From positions 59,971,964 through 60,035,963 of the forward strand of contig NC_073632.1 of NCBI RefSeq assembly GCF_029407905.1: a DNA stretch of 64,000 nt. The letters are read 5' to 3'. The notes beneath the pieces were generated by a model. The model made no database searches and was not told the origin of the DNA. It saw only the letters and a program-made list of their open reading frames with translations. This DNA is from Bubalus kerabau (lineage: Eukaryota; Chordata; Mammalia; Artiodactyla; Bovidae). How positions within the stretch are numbered: position 1 is the stretch's first letter; each line of letters begins with the position of its first letter. Of this stretch, positions 31,422 to 42,559 are shown piece by piece. The translations under genes and the position numbers were made by a program.

Positions 31422-32106
31422 AAACTTGTTAAATCCTCTAGTCAACTCTTCTAGCTCTCTCACTATTTTCTGAGTTTTCTATATTCCTATATTCTCTCTA
31501 CATTAATTCAGTATAGTTTCTAATGACCTACCCTACAGTTCAGAATATATCAATGGCTTGTAAACCCATTTTTTTGAGCCCTTAATGTGAAGTCAGATTT
31601 AAGTTGTTATAACTTCAGGGGGCTTTATTGCATAATTATATCACATTTTATAGTTTTCAGATTTTACTAAAATTTTTAAGCTTAGCCTTTACCTCCACTA
31701 ACAGGAAAAATAATTTTTCTTCTTTCTAATAACTGGAAAGCAGAGGTCTATTTTTGCTGTATGCTATTTCTGTTGATTGTGGTTAATACTGCCTAGATTC
31801 TTTTTATACCTCATTGTCTATAGTTGTTTGCTAAATATTTATTTTAAAAATTATATTTATAAGTAATTTGAGATTTAGGAAATGATACATTTCTTCAGAG
31901 GGAAACTTCATTTCCTTCTACCAGTCACATAAGGGTGATGACCATCTGAGACCAAGCTTGAGGTTTTGGGACCATGTAGATAACCACTAAGAGAACATTT
32001 ATGTTCCCTATTCCAAAGGGAACACTCTGTCAGGGATTCAGGCCAGAATAAGAATAATTCCCTTTGATAGGACTGAACTTCACTTTTGCTTCACACTCTA
32101 CAAAAA
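31422..32106. other. AT-rich unique sequence, no gene seen
   Basis: No recognised repeat or supported exon. Confidence 0.5.
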
Positions 32107-32117
32107 CTCCAGCTTTA

Positions 32118-32215
32118 AAACTAATACAATTATGTAAAGTTTAAAAATAAAATAAAATTAAAACAAACAAACAAACAAAAAAATTACATTAAAAAAAAAA
32201 AAACAAAACAAAAAC
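32118..32215 (+). mobile_element. Very short L1 3' tail insertion
   Basis: Contains only the last ~45 bases of the bovine-type L1 (AATTATGTAAAGTTTAAAAA) plus a long A-rich tail with (CAAA)n. CTCCAGCTTTA at 32107-32117 and 32216-32226 is an exact 11-bp target-site duplication. An extreme 5' truncation. Confidence 0.9.
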
Positions 32216-32261
32216 CTCCAGCTTTACAACTTAGGTAGTTCCCATAGCCAAATATTGACTG

Positions 32262-32396
32262 GGAGTGAGTGTTAGCTGCTGAGTCATGTCCGATTCTTTG
32301 TGACCTCATGGGCTATAGCTCACGAGGCTCCTCTGTCCATGGGATTTTCCAGGCAAGAATACTGGAATGGGTTGCCATTTCCTTCTCCAGAGGATA
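32262..32396 (-). mobile_element. Bov-A SINE monomer
   Basis: Inverted GTTAGCTGCTGAGTCATGTC through CCATTTCCTTCTCCAGAGGA. Confidence 0.88.
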
Positions 32397-32413
32397 TACT
32401 ACTTTAAAATCAA

Positions 32414-33073
32414 ATGTACTCTGTGCTCTTTGCCTGGTATAACCTCAGATATGCAGATGACAACACCCTTATGGCAGAAAGCAAAGAACTAAAGAGCTTC
32501 TTGAAAGTGAAAGAGGAGAGTGAAAAAGTTGGCTTAAAGCTCAACATTCAGAAAACTAAGATAATGACATCTGGTCCCAACACTTCATGGCAAATAGATG
32601 GGGAAACAGTAGAAACAGTGACAGACTTTATTTCCTTGGGCTCCAAAATCACTGCAGATGGTGACTGCAGCCATGAAATTAAAAGACGCTTAATTCTTAG
32701 AAGAAAAGTTATGACCAAACTAGACAGCATATTAAAAAGCAGAGACATTGCTTTGCCAACAAAGGTCCATCTAGTCAAGGCTATGGTTTTTCCAGTAGTC
32801 ATGTATGGATGCGAGAGTTGGACTATAAAGAACGCTGAGTGCCAAATAATTGACGCTTTTGAACTGTGGTGTTGGAGTAGATGCTTGAGAGTCCCTTGGA
32901 CTGCAAGGAGATTCAACCAGTCCATTCTAAAGGAAATCAGTCCTGAATATTCATTGGAAGGTCTGACGCTGAAGCTGAAGCTTCAATACTTTGTTGACCT
33001 GATGCGAGGAACTGACTCATTTGTAAAGACCCTGATGCTAGGAAAGATTGAAGGTGAGAGGAGAAGGGGATGA
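32414..33073 (+). pseudogene. BovB RT-tail open frame, 219 codons
   Basis: The longest plus-strand BovB frame in the window. The first codons are host DNA. From LRYADDNTLMAESK it follows the BovB RT: the catalytic YADD, LKLNIQKTKIM, FISLGSKITADGDCSHEIK, VVMYGCESWT and the C-terminal LKLKLQYF block. It ends at a stop after ERRRG, short of the usual terminus. It lacks the endonuclease, fingers and first palm motif, so it is only an open fragment. Its start codon was supplied by the insertion site. Confidence 0.92.
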
Positions 33074-33194
33074 CAGAGGATGAGATGGTTGGATGGCATC
33101 ACTGACTTAATGGACATGAGTTTGAGTAACTCGAGAGTTGGTGATGGACAGGGAGTCGGACGTGACTGAGCGACTGAACTGAACTGAACTTGTG
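32441..33194 (+). mobile_element. BovB LINE 3' fragment
   Basis: Begins at the RT active-site region (AACCTCAGATATGCAGATGA) and ends in ACTGAACTGAACTGAACT. TGGTAT at 32435-32440 and 33195-33200 is a possible 6-bp target-site duplication. Confidence 0.95.
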
Positions 33195-33668
33195 TGGTAT
33201 TTTCTTACTATCTCACTTAACTACACAATTTATTTAAGAAGATGATTTGCATTGCCTATGTTTCTTTTCCACTATCTTTTTAGGGTGAATTGGTCTGCAT
33301 TATCAATTTATCTCCCTTTATGGGTCAAAATATTATCATCAAAAAGGGGCTTGCACTCAATGAAGAGTTTATACAAAAGATGCTCCACTAGAGGAGAAAT
33401 AGCAACCCACTCCAGTATTGTTGCCTGGAGATCTTCATGGACAGTACGAAAAGGTAAAAAGATATGACACCAGAAGATGATCCCCCAAGATCAGAAGGTA
33501 TCCAATATGCTGCAGAGGAAGTTCAGTTCAGTCACTCAGTCGTGTCCAACTCTTTGCGACCCCATGGACGACAGAATGACAGGCTTCCCTGTATATCACC
33601 AGCTCCCAGAGTTTTTTCAAACTCATGTCCATCAAGTTGGTGATGCCATCCAACCATCTCATCCTCTG

Positions 33669-34153
33669 TCATCCCCTTCTCCTCCTGCCTTCAATCTTTC
33701 CCAGCATCAGGGTCTTTTCAAATGAGTCAGTTTTTCGCATCAGGTAGCCAAAACATTTGAGTTTCAGCATCAGACCTTCCAATGAATACTCAGGACTGAT
33801 TGCCTTTAGGATTGACTCGTTTGATATCCTTGCAGTCCAAGGGACTCTCAAGAGTCTTCTCCAACACCACAGTTTAAAAGCATCAATTCTTTGGCTATCA
33901 GCTTTTTTTATAGTCCAACTCGCACATACATACATAACTACTGTAAAAACCATAGGTTTCACTAGATGAACTTTTGTTGACAAAGTATGTCTCTGCTTTT
34001 TAACATGCTATCTAGGTTGGCCATAGCTTTTCTTCCAAAGAGCAAGTGTCTTTTTACTTCATGGCTGTAGTCACCATCTGCAGTGATTTTGGAGCACAAA
34101 AAAATAAAGTCTCTCAATGTTTTCATTGTTTCCCCATCTATTTGCCATGAAGT
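33669..34153 (-). pseudogene. BovB RT C-terminal remnant, 3' part of the inverted copy
   Basis: Minus-strand blocks carry TSWQIDGE at the inner end, then SKITADGDYSHEVK, VVMYVCASWT and the C-terminal SPEYSLEGLMLKLK. The frame breaks near 33970. SPEYSLEGL places the copy in the older BovB tier. Confidence 0.88.
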
Positions 34154-34158
34154 GATGA

Positions 34159-35679
34159 AGATCAACAAGACCTTCCAGGACTAACATCTAAAAAAGATGT
34201 ATTTTTCATTATAGGGGACTGGAATGCAAAAGTAGAAGTCAAGAGATACCTGGAGTGACAGGCAAATTTGGCTTTGGAGTACAAAATGAAGCAGGGCAAA
34301 GACTAACAGAGTTTTTGCATGAGAATATACTGGTCATAACAAACATCCTCTTCAAATAACATCAAGAGAAGACTGTAAACATGGACATCTCCAGATAGTT
34401 GATACCAAAATCAGATTGATTATATTCTTTTCAGCCAAATATGGAGAAGCTCTATACAGTCAGTAAAAACAGACTGAGAGCTGAAAGTGGCTCAGATCAT
34501 GAACTCTTTATTGGCAAATTCAGACTTAAATTGAAGAAAGTAGGGAAAAACCACTAGACCATTCAGGTACGACCTAAATCAAATGCTGTACAGTGGAAGT
34601 GACAAATAGATGCAAGGGATTAGATCTGATAGAGCTCCTAAAGAACGATGGTCAGAGGTTTGTGACATTGTACAGGAGGCAGTGATTAAGACCATTCTTA
34701 TGAAAAATAAATGCAAAAAGGCAAAATTGTTGTCTGAAGAGGACTTACACATAGCTAAGAAAAGAAGTCAAGCTAAAGGCAAATGAGAAATGGAAAAATA
34801 TACCCATTTGAATGCAGAGTTCCAAAAAATAGCAAGGAGAGCTAAAGCCTTCCTCAGTCATCAATGCAAAGAAATAAAGGAAAAGAATAGAATGGGAAAG
34901 ACTACAGATTTCTTCAGAAAATTAGAGATATCAAGGGAACACTTCATGCAAAGATGGGATCAATAAAGGACAGAAATTGTATGGACCTAACAGAAGCAGA
35001 AGGATATTAAGAAGAGGTGGAAGGAAAACACAGAAGAACTGTACAAAAATTATTTTCATAACTCAGATAACAACGAAGATGTGATCACTCACCTAGAGCC
35101 AGACATCCTGGAATGTGAAGTCAAGTGGGCCTTAGGAAGCATCACTATGAAGAAAGCTAGTGGAGGTGATGGAATTCCAGTTGAGCTATTTCAAATCCTA
35201 AAAGATGATGCTGTGAAAGTGCTGCACTCGATATGCCAGCAAATTTGGAAAAATCAGCAGTGGCCACAGGACTGGAAAAGGTCAGTTTTCATTCCAATCC
35301 CAAAGAAAGGCAATGCCAAAGAATGCTCAAACTACCACACAATTGCACTCATCTCACAAGCTAGCAAGGTAATCCTCAAAATTCTTCAAGCCAGGTTTCA
35401 ACAGTACATGAACCGAGAACTTGCAGATGTTCAAGCTGGATTTAGAAAAGACAGAGGAGCAGAGATCAAATTGCCAACATTCGTTGGATCATAGAAAAAG
35501 CAAGAGAATCCCAGAAAAACATCTACTTCTGCTCTATTGACTACACAAAGCCTTTGACTCTGTGGATCACAACAAACTGTGGAAAATTCTGAAACATGTG
35601 GGAATACCAGACCACCTGACCTGCCTCCAGAGAAATGTGTATGCAGGTCAAGAAGCAATAGTTAGAACTGGACATGGAA
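34159..35679 (+). pseudogene. BovB endonuclease/RT N-terminal remnant, inverted 5' part
   Basis: The frame near 34200 retains FIIGDWNAKV, the catalytic GDWN box of the BovB endonuclease. The linker region follows with frameshifts. An open block of 137 codons at 35081-35494 holds ITHLEPDILECEVKWALGSI, GGDGIPVELFQ and FIPIPKKGNAKE. A frameshift near the FRKGRGT region separates it from the palm sequence around 35540-35600. Non-functional. Confidence 0.88.
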
Positions 35680-36189
35680 CAGAGGAAGACCAGAGGGAAA
35701 TTATTAAAGCTCCCAAAAGAAGTGGCTGGGCCAAAGCAGAAAAAATGCTCAGTTGTTGATGTGTCTGGCCGTGAAAGAAAGCCTGATGTTGTAAATAATA
35801 ATATTGCATAGGAGCCAGGAATATTAGTTAGATCTATTAGTCAGTTCAGTTCATTCAGTCAGTCACGTCTGAGTCTTTGCAACCCCATGGACTGCAGCAT
35901 GCCAGGCCTCCCTGTCCATCACCAACTCCAGAAGTTAACCCAAACTCATGTCTACTGAGTCAGGGATGCCATCCAACCATCTCATCCTCTGTCATCCCCT
36001 TCTCCTCCTGCCCTCAATCTTTCCCAGCATCAGGGTCTTTTCAAATGAGTCAGCTCTTCCCATCAGGTGGCCAAAGTATCAGAGTTACAGCTTCAGCATC
36101 AGTCCTTCCAATGAACACCCAGGACTGATCTCCTTTAGGATGGACTGGTTGGATCTCCTTGCAGTCCAAGGGACTCTCAAGAGTCTTCT

Positions 36190-37338
36190 CTAACACAACA
36201 GTTCAAAAGTATCAATTCTTTGGCACTCAGCTTTATTTATAGTCCAACTCTCACACCCATACGTGACTACTGGAAAAACCATAGTCTTGACTAGACAGAC
36301 CTTTGTTAGCAAAATACCGTCTTTTCTTTTTAAAACGCTGTCTAGGTTGGTCATAACTTTCCTTCCAAGGTGCAAGCGTCTTTTAATTTCATGACTGCAG
36401 TAACCATCTGCAGTGATTTTGGAGCCCCCCAAAAATAAAGTCAGCCACAGTTTCCACTGTTTCCCCATCTATTTGCCATGAGGTGATGGGACCGGATGTC
36501 ATGATCTTAGTTTTCTGAATGTTGAGCTTTAAGCCAACTTTTTCATTCTCCTCTTTCACTTTCATCAAGAGGCTCCTTAGTTCTTCTTCACTTTCTGCTA
36601 TAAGGGTGGTATCATCTGCATATCTGAGGTTATTGATATTTCTCCCGGCAATCTTGACTCCAGTTTGTGCTTCCTCCAGCCCAGCGTTTCTCATGATGTA
36701 CTCTGCATATAAGTTAAATAAGCAGGGTGACAATATACAGCCTTGATGTACTCCTTTTCCTATTTGGAAACTGTTGTTCCATGTCCAGTTCTAACTGTTG
36801 CTTCTTGACCTGCATACAGGTTTCTCAAGAGGCAGGTCAGGTGGTCTGGTATTCCCATTTCTTTCAAAATTTTCCACAGTTTATTGTGATCCACACAGTC
36901 AAAGGCTTTGGCATAGTCAATAAAGCAGAAATAGAGCTGGAACTCTCTTGCTTTTTCAATGATCCAGCAGATGTTGGCAATTTGATCTCTGGTTCCTCTG
37001 CCTTTTCTAAAACCAGCTTGAACATCTGGAAGTTCATGGTTCATGTATTGCTGAAGCCTGGCTTGGAGAATTTTGAGCATTATTTTGCTGGCATGTGAGA
37101 TGAGTGCAATTGTGCGGTAGCTTGAACATTTTTGGCATTGCTGTTCTTTGGGATTGGAATGAAAACTGACCTTTTCCAGTCCCTTAGCCACTGCTGATTT
37201 TTCCAAATTTGCTGGCATATTGAGTGGCAAATTTTCTGGCAGCACTTTCACAGCATCATCTTTTAGGATCTGAAATAGCTCAACTGGAATTCCATCACCT
37301 CCACTAGCTTTGTTTGTAGTGATGCTCCCTAGGCTCAC
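36190..37338 (-). pseudogene. BovB RT remnant with intact YADD box
   Basis: Blocks at 36760-37338 (192 codons, with GGDGIPVELFQIL and FIDYAKAFDCVDHNK), 36389-36733 (with MSPCLFNLYAEYIM and NNLRYADDTTLIAES) and 36190-36468 cover most of the RT. Frameshifts separate them, and VLPENLPLNMPAN shows a small insertion not seen in the other copies. The endonuclease is missing. Non-functional. Confidence 0.9.
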
Positions 37339-37471
37339 TTGACTTGCATTCCAGGATATCTGGCTCTAGGTGAGTGATCACACCATCGTGATTATCTAGG
37401 TCATGAAGATCTTTTTTGTACAGTCTTCTGTGTATTCTTGCCACCTCTTCCTAATATCTTCTGCTTCTGTT

Positions 37472-37823
37472 CAATTCAGTTCACTTCAGTCGCTCAGTCA
37501 TGTCTGACTCTTTGCGACCCTATTAATCGCAGCACACCAGGCCTCCCTGTCCATCACCACCTCCCAGAGTTTACTCAAACTCATGTCCATCGAGTTGGTG
37601 ATGCCATCCAGCCATCTCAGCCTCTGTCATCCATAGTCTTGACTAGACGGACTTTTGTTGGCAAAGTACTGTCTCTTCTTTTTAAAATGCTGTCTAGGTT
37701 GGTCATAACTTTCCTTCCAAGGAGTAAGCGTCTTTTAATTTCATGGCTGCAGTCACCATCTGCAGTGATTTTGGAGCCCAAAAAAATAAAGTCTGACACT
37801 GTTTACACTATTTCCCCATCTAT
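37472..37823 (-). mobile_element. Internally deleted BovB, third level of nesting
   Basis: The 3' end (CAATTCAGTTCACTTCAGTC) to CTCAGCCTCTGTCATCC is joined directly to RT sequence beginning ATAGTCTTGACTAGACGG, so a few hundred bases of the C-terminal region are missing. TTCTGCTTCTGTT at 37459-37471 and 37824-37836 is an exact 13-bp target-site duplication within the enclosing BovB. Confidence 0.92.
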
Positions 37824-37860
37824 TTCTGCTTCTGTTAGGTCCTTACCATTTCTGTCCTGT

Positions 37861-40620
37861 ATGATGAATCAAGGTAATTGAACGTGGTTAAGCAGTAGAT
37901 TTGAAGATTGAACATCAATATCTTAGGAATCAATGAGCTACAATGGACGGGAATGGGAAAATTTAGTTCAGATGACCATTATCTATATTTACTGTTGTAG
38001 GCAAGAACCATTCAGAAGAAATGCTGTAGCCCTCATAGTCAACAAAAAAGTCTGAACTTGGGTGCAACCTCAAGAATGACAGGATGATCTCAGTTCATTT
38101 CCAAGGTAAACCATTCTACATCACAGTAATCAAAATCTATGCCCTAACCACTGATGCTGAAGACGTTGAAGTTAACAGTTGTATGAAGACCTACAACACA
38201 TTCTAGAACACACAAAACAAGATGTCCTTTTCATCACAAGGGACTGGAAGGTAAAATTAGGAAGTCAAGAGATACCCAGAATAACAGATAAGTTTGGCCT
38301 TGGAATATAAAATGAAGCAGGCCAAAAGTTAACAGATTTTTATCAAGAAACATGCTAGTCATAGCAAACACACTTTTCCAACAACTCAACAGATAACTCT
38401 ACACATGGACATCACCAGATAGTCAAGAACAAAATCATATTGATTATGTTCTTTGCAGCAAAAGATGGAGAAGCTCTATACAGTCATCAAAAACAAGACC
38501 TGGAGCTCACTGTAGCCCAGATCATGAACTCATTATTGAAAAATTCAAGCTTAAATTGAATAAAGTAGGGAAAACTACTAGGCCATTCAGGTATGATCTA
38601 CATCAAGTTCCTTAAGATTATACAGTGGAGGTGAATAATAGATTCAAGGGATTAGATCTGGTAGACAGAGTGGCTGAAGAACTATGGACAGAGGTTCATA
38701 ACATTGGACAGAAGGCAGTGACCAAACCACCCCAAAGAAAAGAAATGTAAGAAGGCAAAGCGGTTGTCTTTACAAACCGGAGATTTTACAAACAGCTGAG
38801 GAAAGAAGAGAAGAGAAGAGAAAGGCAAGGAATAAAGGGAAAGATATACCCAACTGAATGCAGAGTCCCAGAGAATATCAAGGAGTGAAAGGGCCTTCTT
38901 AAATGAACAAGGCAAAAAAATAGAGGAAAACAATAAAATGTGAAAGACTAGCTATCTCTTCAAGAATATTGGTGATATCAAGAGAACATTTCATGAAAGT
39001 ATGGGCACATTAAGGGCAGCAACAGAAAGGACTTAACAGAAGCAGGCGAGATTAAAAAGAGGTGGCAAGAATACACAGAACTGTATAGAAAAGGTCTTAT
39101 TACCTGGATAACCATGATAGTGTGATCACTCACACAGAGCCAGACATTTTGAAGTGTGAAGTTGGCCTTAGGAAGCATTGCTATGAACAAAGATAGTGGA
39201 GATGATGAAATTGCATGTAAGCTATTTCAAATCCTAAAAGATGATGCTGTTAAAGTGCTGCACTTAATATGTCAATAAATTTGGAGAACTCAGCAGGGGC
39301 AACAGGAAAAAACTGGAAAAGGTCAGTTTTCGTTTCAATCCCAAAGAATTGCAATGCCAAAGAATGATCAAACTACCATACAATTGTACTCATTTCACAT
39401 GCTAACAAGGTTATGTTCAAAGTCCTTCAAGCTAGGCTTCAGCATTATGTAAACCAAGAACTTCCACATGTACCAGCTGGGTTTCAAAGAGGCAAAGGAA
39501 ACAGAGATCAAATTGCCAACATTTGTTGTATCATAGAGAAAGAAGGGAGTTCTAGAAAAATATCTACCTCTGCTACATTGACTACATGAAAGTCTTTGAC
39601 TGTGTGGATTACAACAAACTGGAAAATTCTCAAAGAGATGGCGGTACCCAGACCACCTTACCTGTCTCCTGAGAAACTTGTATGTGGGCCAAGAAGCAAT
39701 TAGAAGTGGACATGGAACAATGGACTGGTTCAAAATTGGGAGTACAAGTACATTCTGCTTATTTAAATTATATGCAGAGTACATCGTGTGAAATACTGGG
39801 CTGGATGAATCCTGAGCTGGAATCAGGATTTCTTGGAGAAATATCAACAACCTCAGATATGCAAATGATACCACTCTAATGGCAGAAAGTGAAGAGGAAC
39901 TAAGAGTCTCTTGATGAGGGTAAAAGAAGAGAGTGAAAAAGCTGGCTTAAAACTCAATATTCAAAAAACTAAGATCACGGCATTTTGTCCTATCATGTCA
40001 AAGCAAATAGATGGGAAAAAACGGAAGCAGTGACAGATTTTATTTTCTTGGACTCCAAAATCACTGCAGATATTGTCTGCAGTCATGAAATTAAAAGACA
40101 TTTGCTCCTTGGAAAGAAAGTCATGACACACCTAGACAGTGTACTAAAAAACAGAGACATCGGTTTGTCGACAAAGGTCCATATAGTTAAAGCTATGGTT
40201 TCTTCCAGTAGTCATGTATGGATGTGAGAGTCAGACCATAAAGAAAACTGAACACTGAAGAATCGATGCTTTCGAACTGTAGTGCTAGAGGAGACTCTTG
40301 AGAGTCCCTTAGACAGCAAGGAGATCAAACCAGTAAATCCTAAAGGAAATCAATCTTGAATATTCATTGGAAAGACTGATGCTGAAGCCGAAGCTCCAGT
40401 ACTCTGGCCACCTGATGCAGAGAGCCTACTGACCGGAAAAAAACTCTGTTGCTGGGAAAGATTGAAGGCAACAGGAGAAGCAGGTGGCAGAGGATGTGAC
40501 GGTTAGATAGCATCACCCATTCAATGAACATGAATTTGAGCAAACTCCAGGAAATAGTGGAGGTCAGAGGAGCTTGGCATGTTGAAGTTCATGGGGTAGC
40601 AAACAGTCAGACATAATTTA
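37861..40620 (+). pseudogene. BovB endonuclease/RT polyprotein remnant of the outer element
   Basis: The endonuclease region starts near 37900 (AGCTACAATGGACGGGAAT). Its GDWN catalytic box has become RDWK (AGG GAC TGG AAG near 38245). The RT follows from about 39120, with landmarks such as CCAAAGAATTGCAATGCC, and an active-site box that reads YAND. The C-terminal domain ends at the BovB 3' terminus. Frameshifts and stops occur throughout. Non-functional. Confidence 0.85.
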
Positions 40621-40667
40621 GCAACTGAACAACAACAACAATCATTTTATCATTATAAGAAAGAGAA

Positions 40668-40790
40668 GCACTACAGTTCGAAAGCATCAATTCTTCAGTG
40701 TTCAGTCTTCTTTATGGTCTGACTCTCACATCCATACATGACTACTGGAAGACACCATAGCTTTAACTATATGGACCTTTGTCGACAAAC
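40668..40790 (-). repeat. 123-bp inverted duplication of nearby BovB sequence
   Basis: Reverse complement of 40163-40285 with 120 of 123 bases identical, including variants private to that copy such as TTTGTCGACAAA and AACTATATGGACC. The two arms are separated by 382 bases. Confidence 0.93.
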
Positions 40791-40899
40791 ATTTAATTCA
40801 AATTTGTTTGAAATTAGTTTTATTTTTGTAGCAGAGAATAACAAACCTGAACTCTATTGAATCTATTCTTTTAGCTTTAACCTTTGTGCTCTGTTGCCT

Positions 40900-41760
40900 G
40901 TAGTTAGTCATGCTGGTCCTGACCTTTTGTAAAAGAATGTTGCCTATTGCCTGAAATATACAGGATAGCCCATTCCCAGGTCTCTGACCTTTAAAAGTAT
41001 AACACTTTTCTATTTATATAGACATAAAAGTTACAGAAGAGAGAATAACATTTGACTTGGAGGTTTATAGGAACAAACTTTTGTTGGAGGTTTATAGGAA
41101 CACTGTGACCAGACCTAGTGGGACAGCTGCAAGAACAAAGGATTCCAGCACCAAGAAATTTGGCATAAAACAAGCCACATCCCCTCCGCCTCTAGTATTA
41201 AAAAAGCCTGAATTCTAATGGGTAAGATGGTTCTTTGGGACACTAGTCTACTAGCAGGCAAATAGGGATTAGATCTGGTCTGCTGGTTTTGTGAATAAAG
41301 TAACTATTCCTTGCCCCCAAAATTCATCTACTATGTTTTTAGCCCGTTGTATGGCCATCAGAACTGTGGTGTTGGAGAAGACTCTTGAGAGTCCCTTGGA
41401 CTGCAAGGAGATCCAACCAGTCCATTCTGAAGGAGATCAGCCCTGGGATTTCTTTGGAAGGAATGATGCTAAAGCTGAAACTCCAGTACTTTGGCCACCT
41501 CATGGGAAGAGTTGACTCATTGGAAAAGACTCTGATGCTGGGAGGGATTGGGGGCAAGAGGAGAAGGGGATGACAGATGGCTGGATGGCATCACTGACTC
41601 AATGGACGTGAGTCTGGGTGAACTCCGGGAGTTGGTGATGGACAGGGAGGCCTGGCGTGCTGCGATTCATGGGGTTGCAAAGTCACGACTGAGTGACTAA
41701 TCTGATCTGATCTGATCTGATGGCCATCAATATGAACTTGGACTTGGGAACATTCCCACT
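40900..41760 (+). mobile_element. Endogenous retroviral LTR split by BovB, approximate ends
   Basis: A TATA-like TATTAAAA at about 41196, GCCTGAATTCTAATGGG, TTCTTTGGGACACTAGTC and AATAAA at 41294-41299 give an LTR layout. The U5 part resumes after the BovB insertion (TATGAACTTGGACTTGGG). A direct repeat GGAGGTTTATAGGAAC occurs at 41059 and 41086. No internal retroviral genes are present. The boundaries are estimates. Confidence 0.6.
41361..41719 (+). mobile_element. Young-type BovB 3' fragment
   Basis: It starts at GAACTGTGGTGTTGGAGAAG and ends in (TGATC)n. ATGGCCATCA at 41351-41360 and 41720-41729 is an exact 10-bp target-site duplication inside the LTR. The C-terminal block reads SPGISLEGMMLKLKLQYFGH, the youngest type in the window. 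A frame at 41385-41573 covers it. Confidence 0.95.
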
Positions 41761-41769
41761 TGTGACTGT

Positions 41770-42220
41770 TGCTGTTTTACTATTACAAATGATGTCATCA
41801 TAAACATTGTTTTAAATACACTTGGTGTTCCTCTGGTTCTTTCTTTATAGTCCTATGAATAATTGCTATGTTCAAATAGCATGCATTTTAAGGCTTTGAC
41901 ATGTAACACCAACTTACCCTCCAGAAAGAATCTATGTTTATTCTCTCTTTAGTTTTTCATCAGAAAGTCAATTCCTCCCAGCTTCCATCTCCATTCCACA
42001 TTCACAGATGTTTACATTACATATAAGCAGGTAATGATTTTTCATTTTTGGCAGCTTGATAAGTATATAAATATAAATGTATATTTTCTTTTGAAGTGCT
42101 TATTTATTTCACTTCTAGTGAAACTAAGCATATGTTGTTCTTTATTGAACATTTGTAGTTCTTCATTTGTGTATTACTAATCAAATTCTCTTAATCATAT
42201 GAGTAGTCAATGGACAATTT
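41770..42220 (-). mobile_element. Old L1 fragment (tentative)
   Basis: CCTATGAATAATTGCTATGT, CAACTTACCCTCCAGAAAGA and TTGAACATTTGTAGTTCTTC resemble antisense ORF2 sequence of an old L1. Diverged. Confidence 0.45.
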
Positions 42221-42375
42221 TATTCCTACTTGTACTATTAAAGCTTAGTAGATACAATTACAGTGTAATTATATATAAAGATAAATTTCAAGTAAATACA
42301 GTCAATAAAAGAAAGATAACATGAAAATCTGAGTCTTTAAATAAAGCAAAATAAGACCAAAATTAACTATTTAAA

Positions 42376-42540
42376 GCAAGAATCTGCAAACTTGCAGCCT
42401 GCTTTTATTAATAAAGCCTTACTATAACCCAACCATACACATTCACTTAGATATTATCTATGTCTGCTTTCACAGTACAATGCCAGAACTGAGACGTTGC
42501 CATAGACACTGTACTGCCAGGAATGCCTAAGTACATGGAT
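42376..42540. mobile_element. hAT-type DNA transposon remnant
   Basis: ATCTGCAAACTTGCAGCCTG, ATTAATAAAGCCTTACTATA and TGTCTGCTTTCACAGTACAA belong to the same nonautonomous hAT family as 19016-19241. Confidence 0.7.
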
Positions 42541-42559
42541 CAAGAATGATTGATCATTG

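Larger units (their letters stand above)
33522..35679. mobile_element. BovB insertion with 5' inversion (twin-priming structure)
   Basis: The left part (33522-34153) is the BovB 3' end in minus orientation, up to the TSWQIDGE codons. The right part (about 34159-35679) is upstream BovB in plus orientation, from the endonuclease to VRTGHGT. CAGAGGAAG at 33513-33521 and 35680-35688 is an exact 9-bp target-site duplication enclosing both. The host is the 5' region of the older BovB. About 0.3 kb of RT sequence between the two parts is missing. Confidence 0.85.
35841..37860 (-). mobile_element. BovB LINE nested in the older BovB, itself split by another BovB
   Basis: Inverted copy with its 3' end at 35841 (TCAGTTCAGTTCATTCAGTC). 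It continues through RT and linker to 37471 and resumes at 37824-37860 (CTGCTTCTGTTAGGTCC) after a nested BovB. It interrupts the outer element between GGAATATTAG and ATGAATCAAGG. Its target-site duplication is short or absent. Confidence 0.88.
33391..40643 (+). mobile_element. Near full-length old BovB LINE split by two nested BovB insertions
   Basis: Three collinear plus-strand pieces form one element. 33391-33521 is the 5' region (AATAGCAACCCACTCCAG to CAATATGCTGCAGAGGAAG). 35689-about 35835 continues it (GAAGTGGCTGGGCCAAAGC to GGAGCCAGGAATATTAG). About 37861-40643 carries the endonuclease, RT, C-terminal domain and 3' end. Removing the inserts gives about 3.07 kb, close to a complete BovB. 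High divergence and many frame breaks indicate an old copy. Confidence 0.85.
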
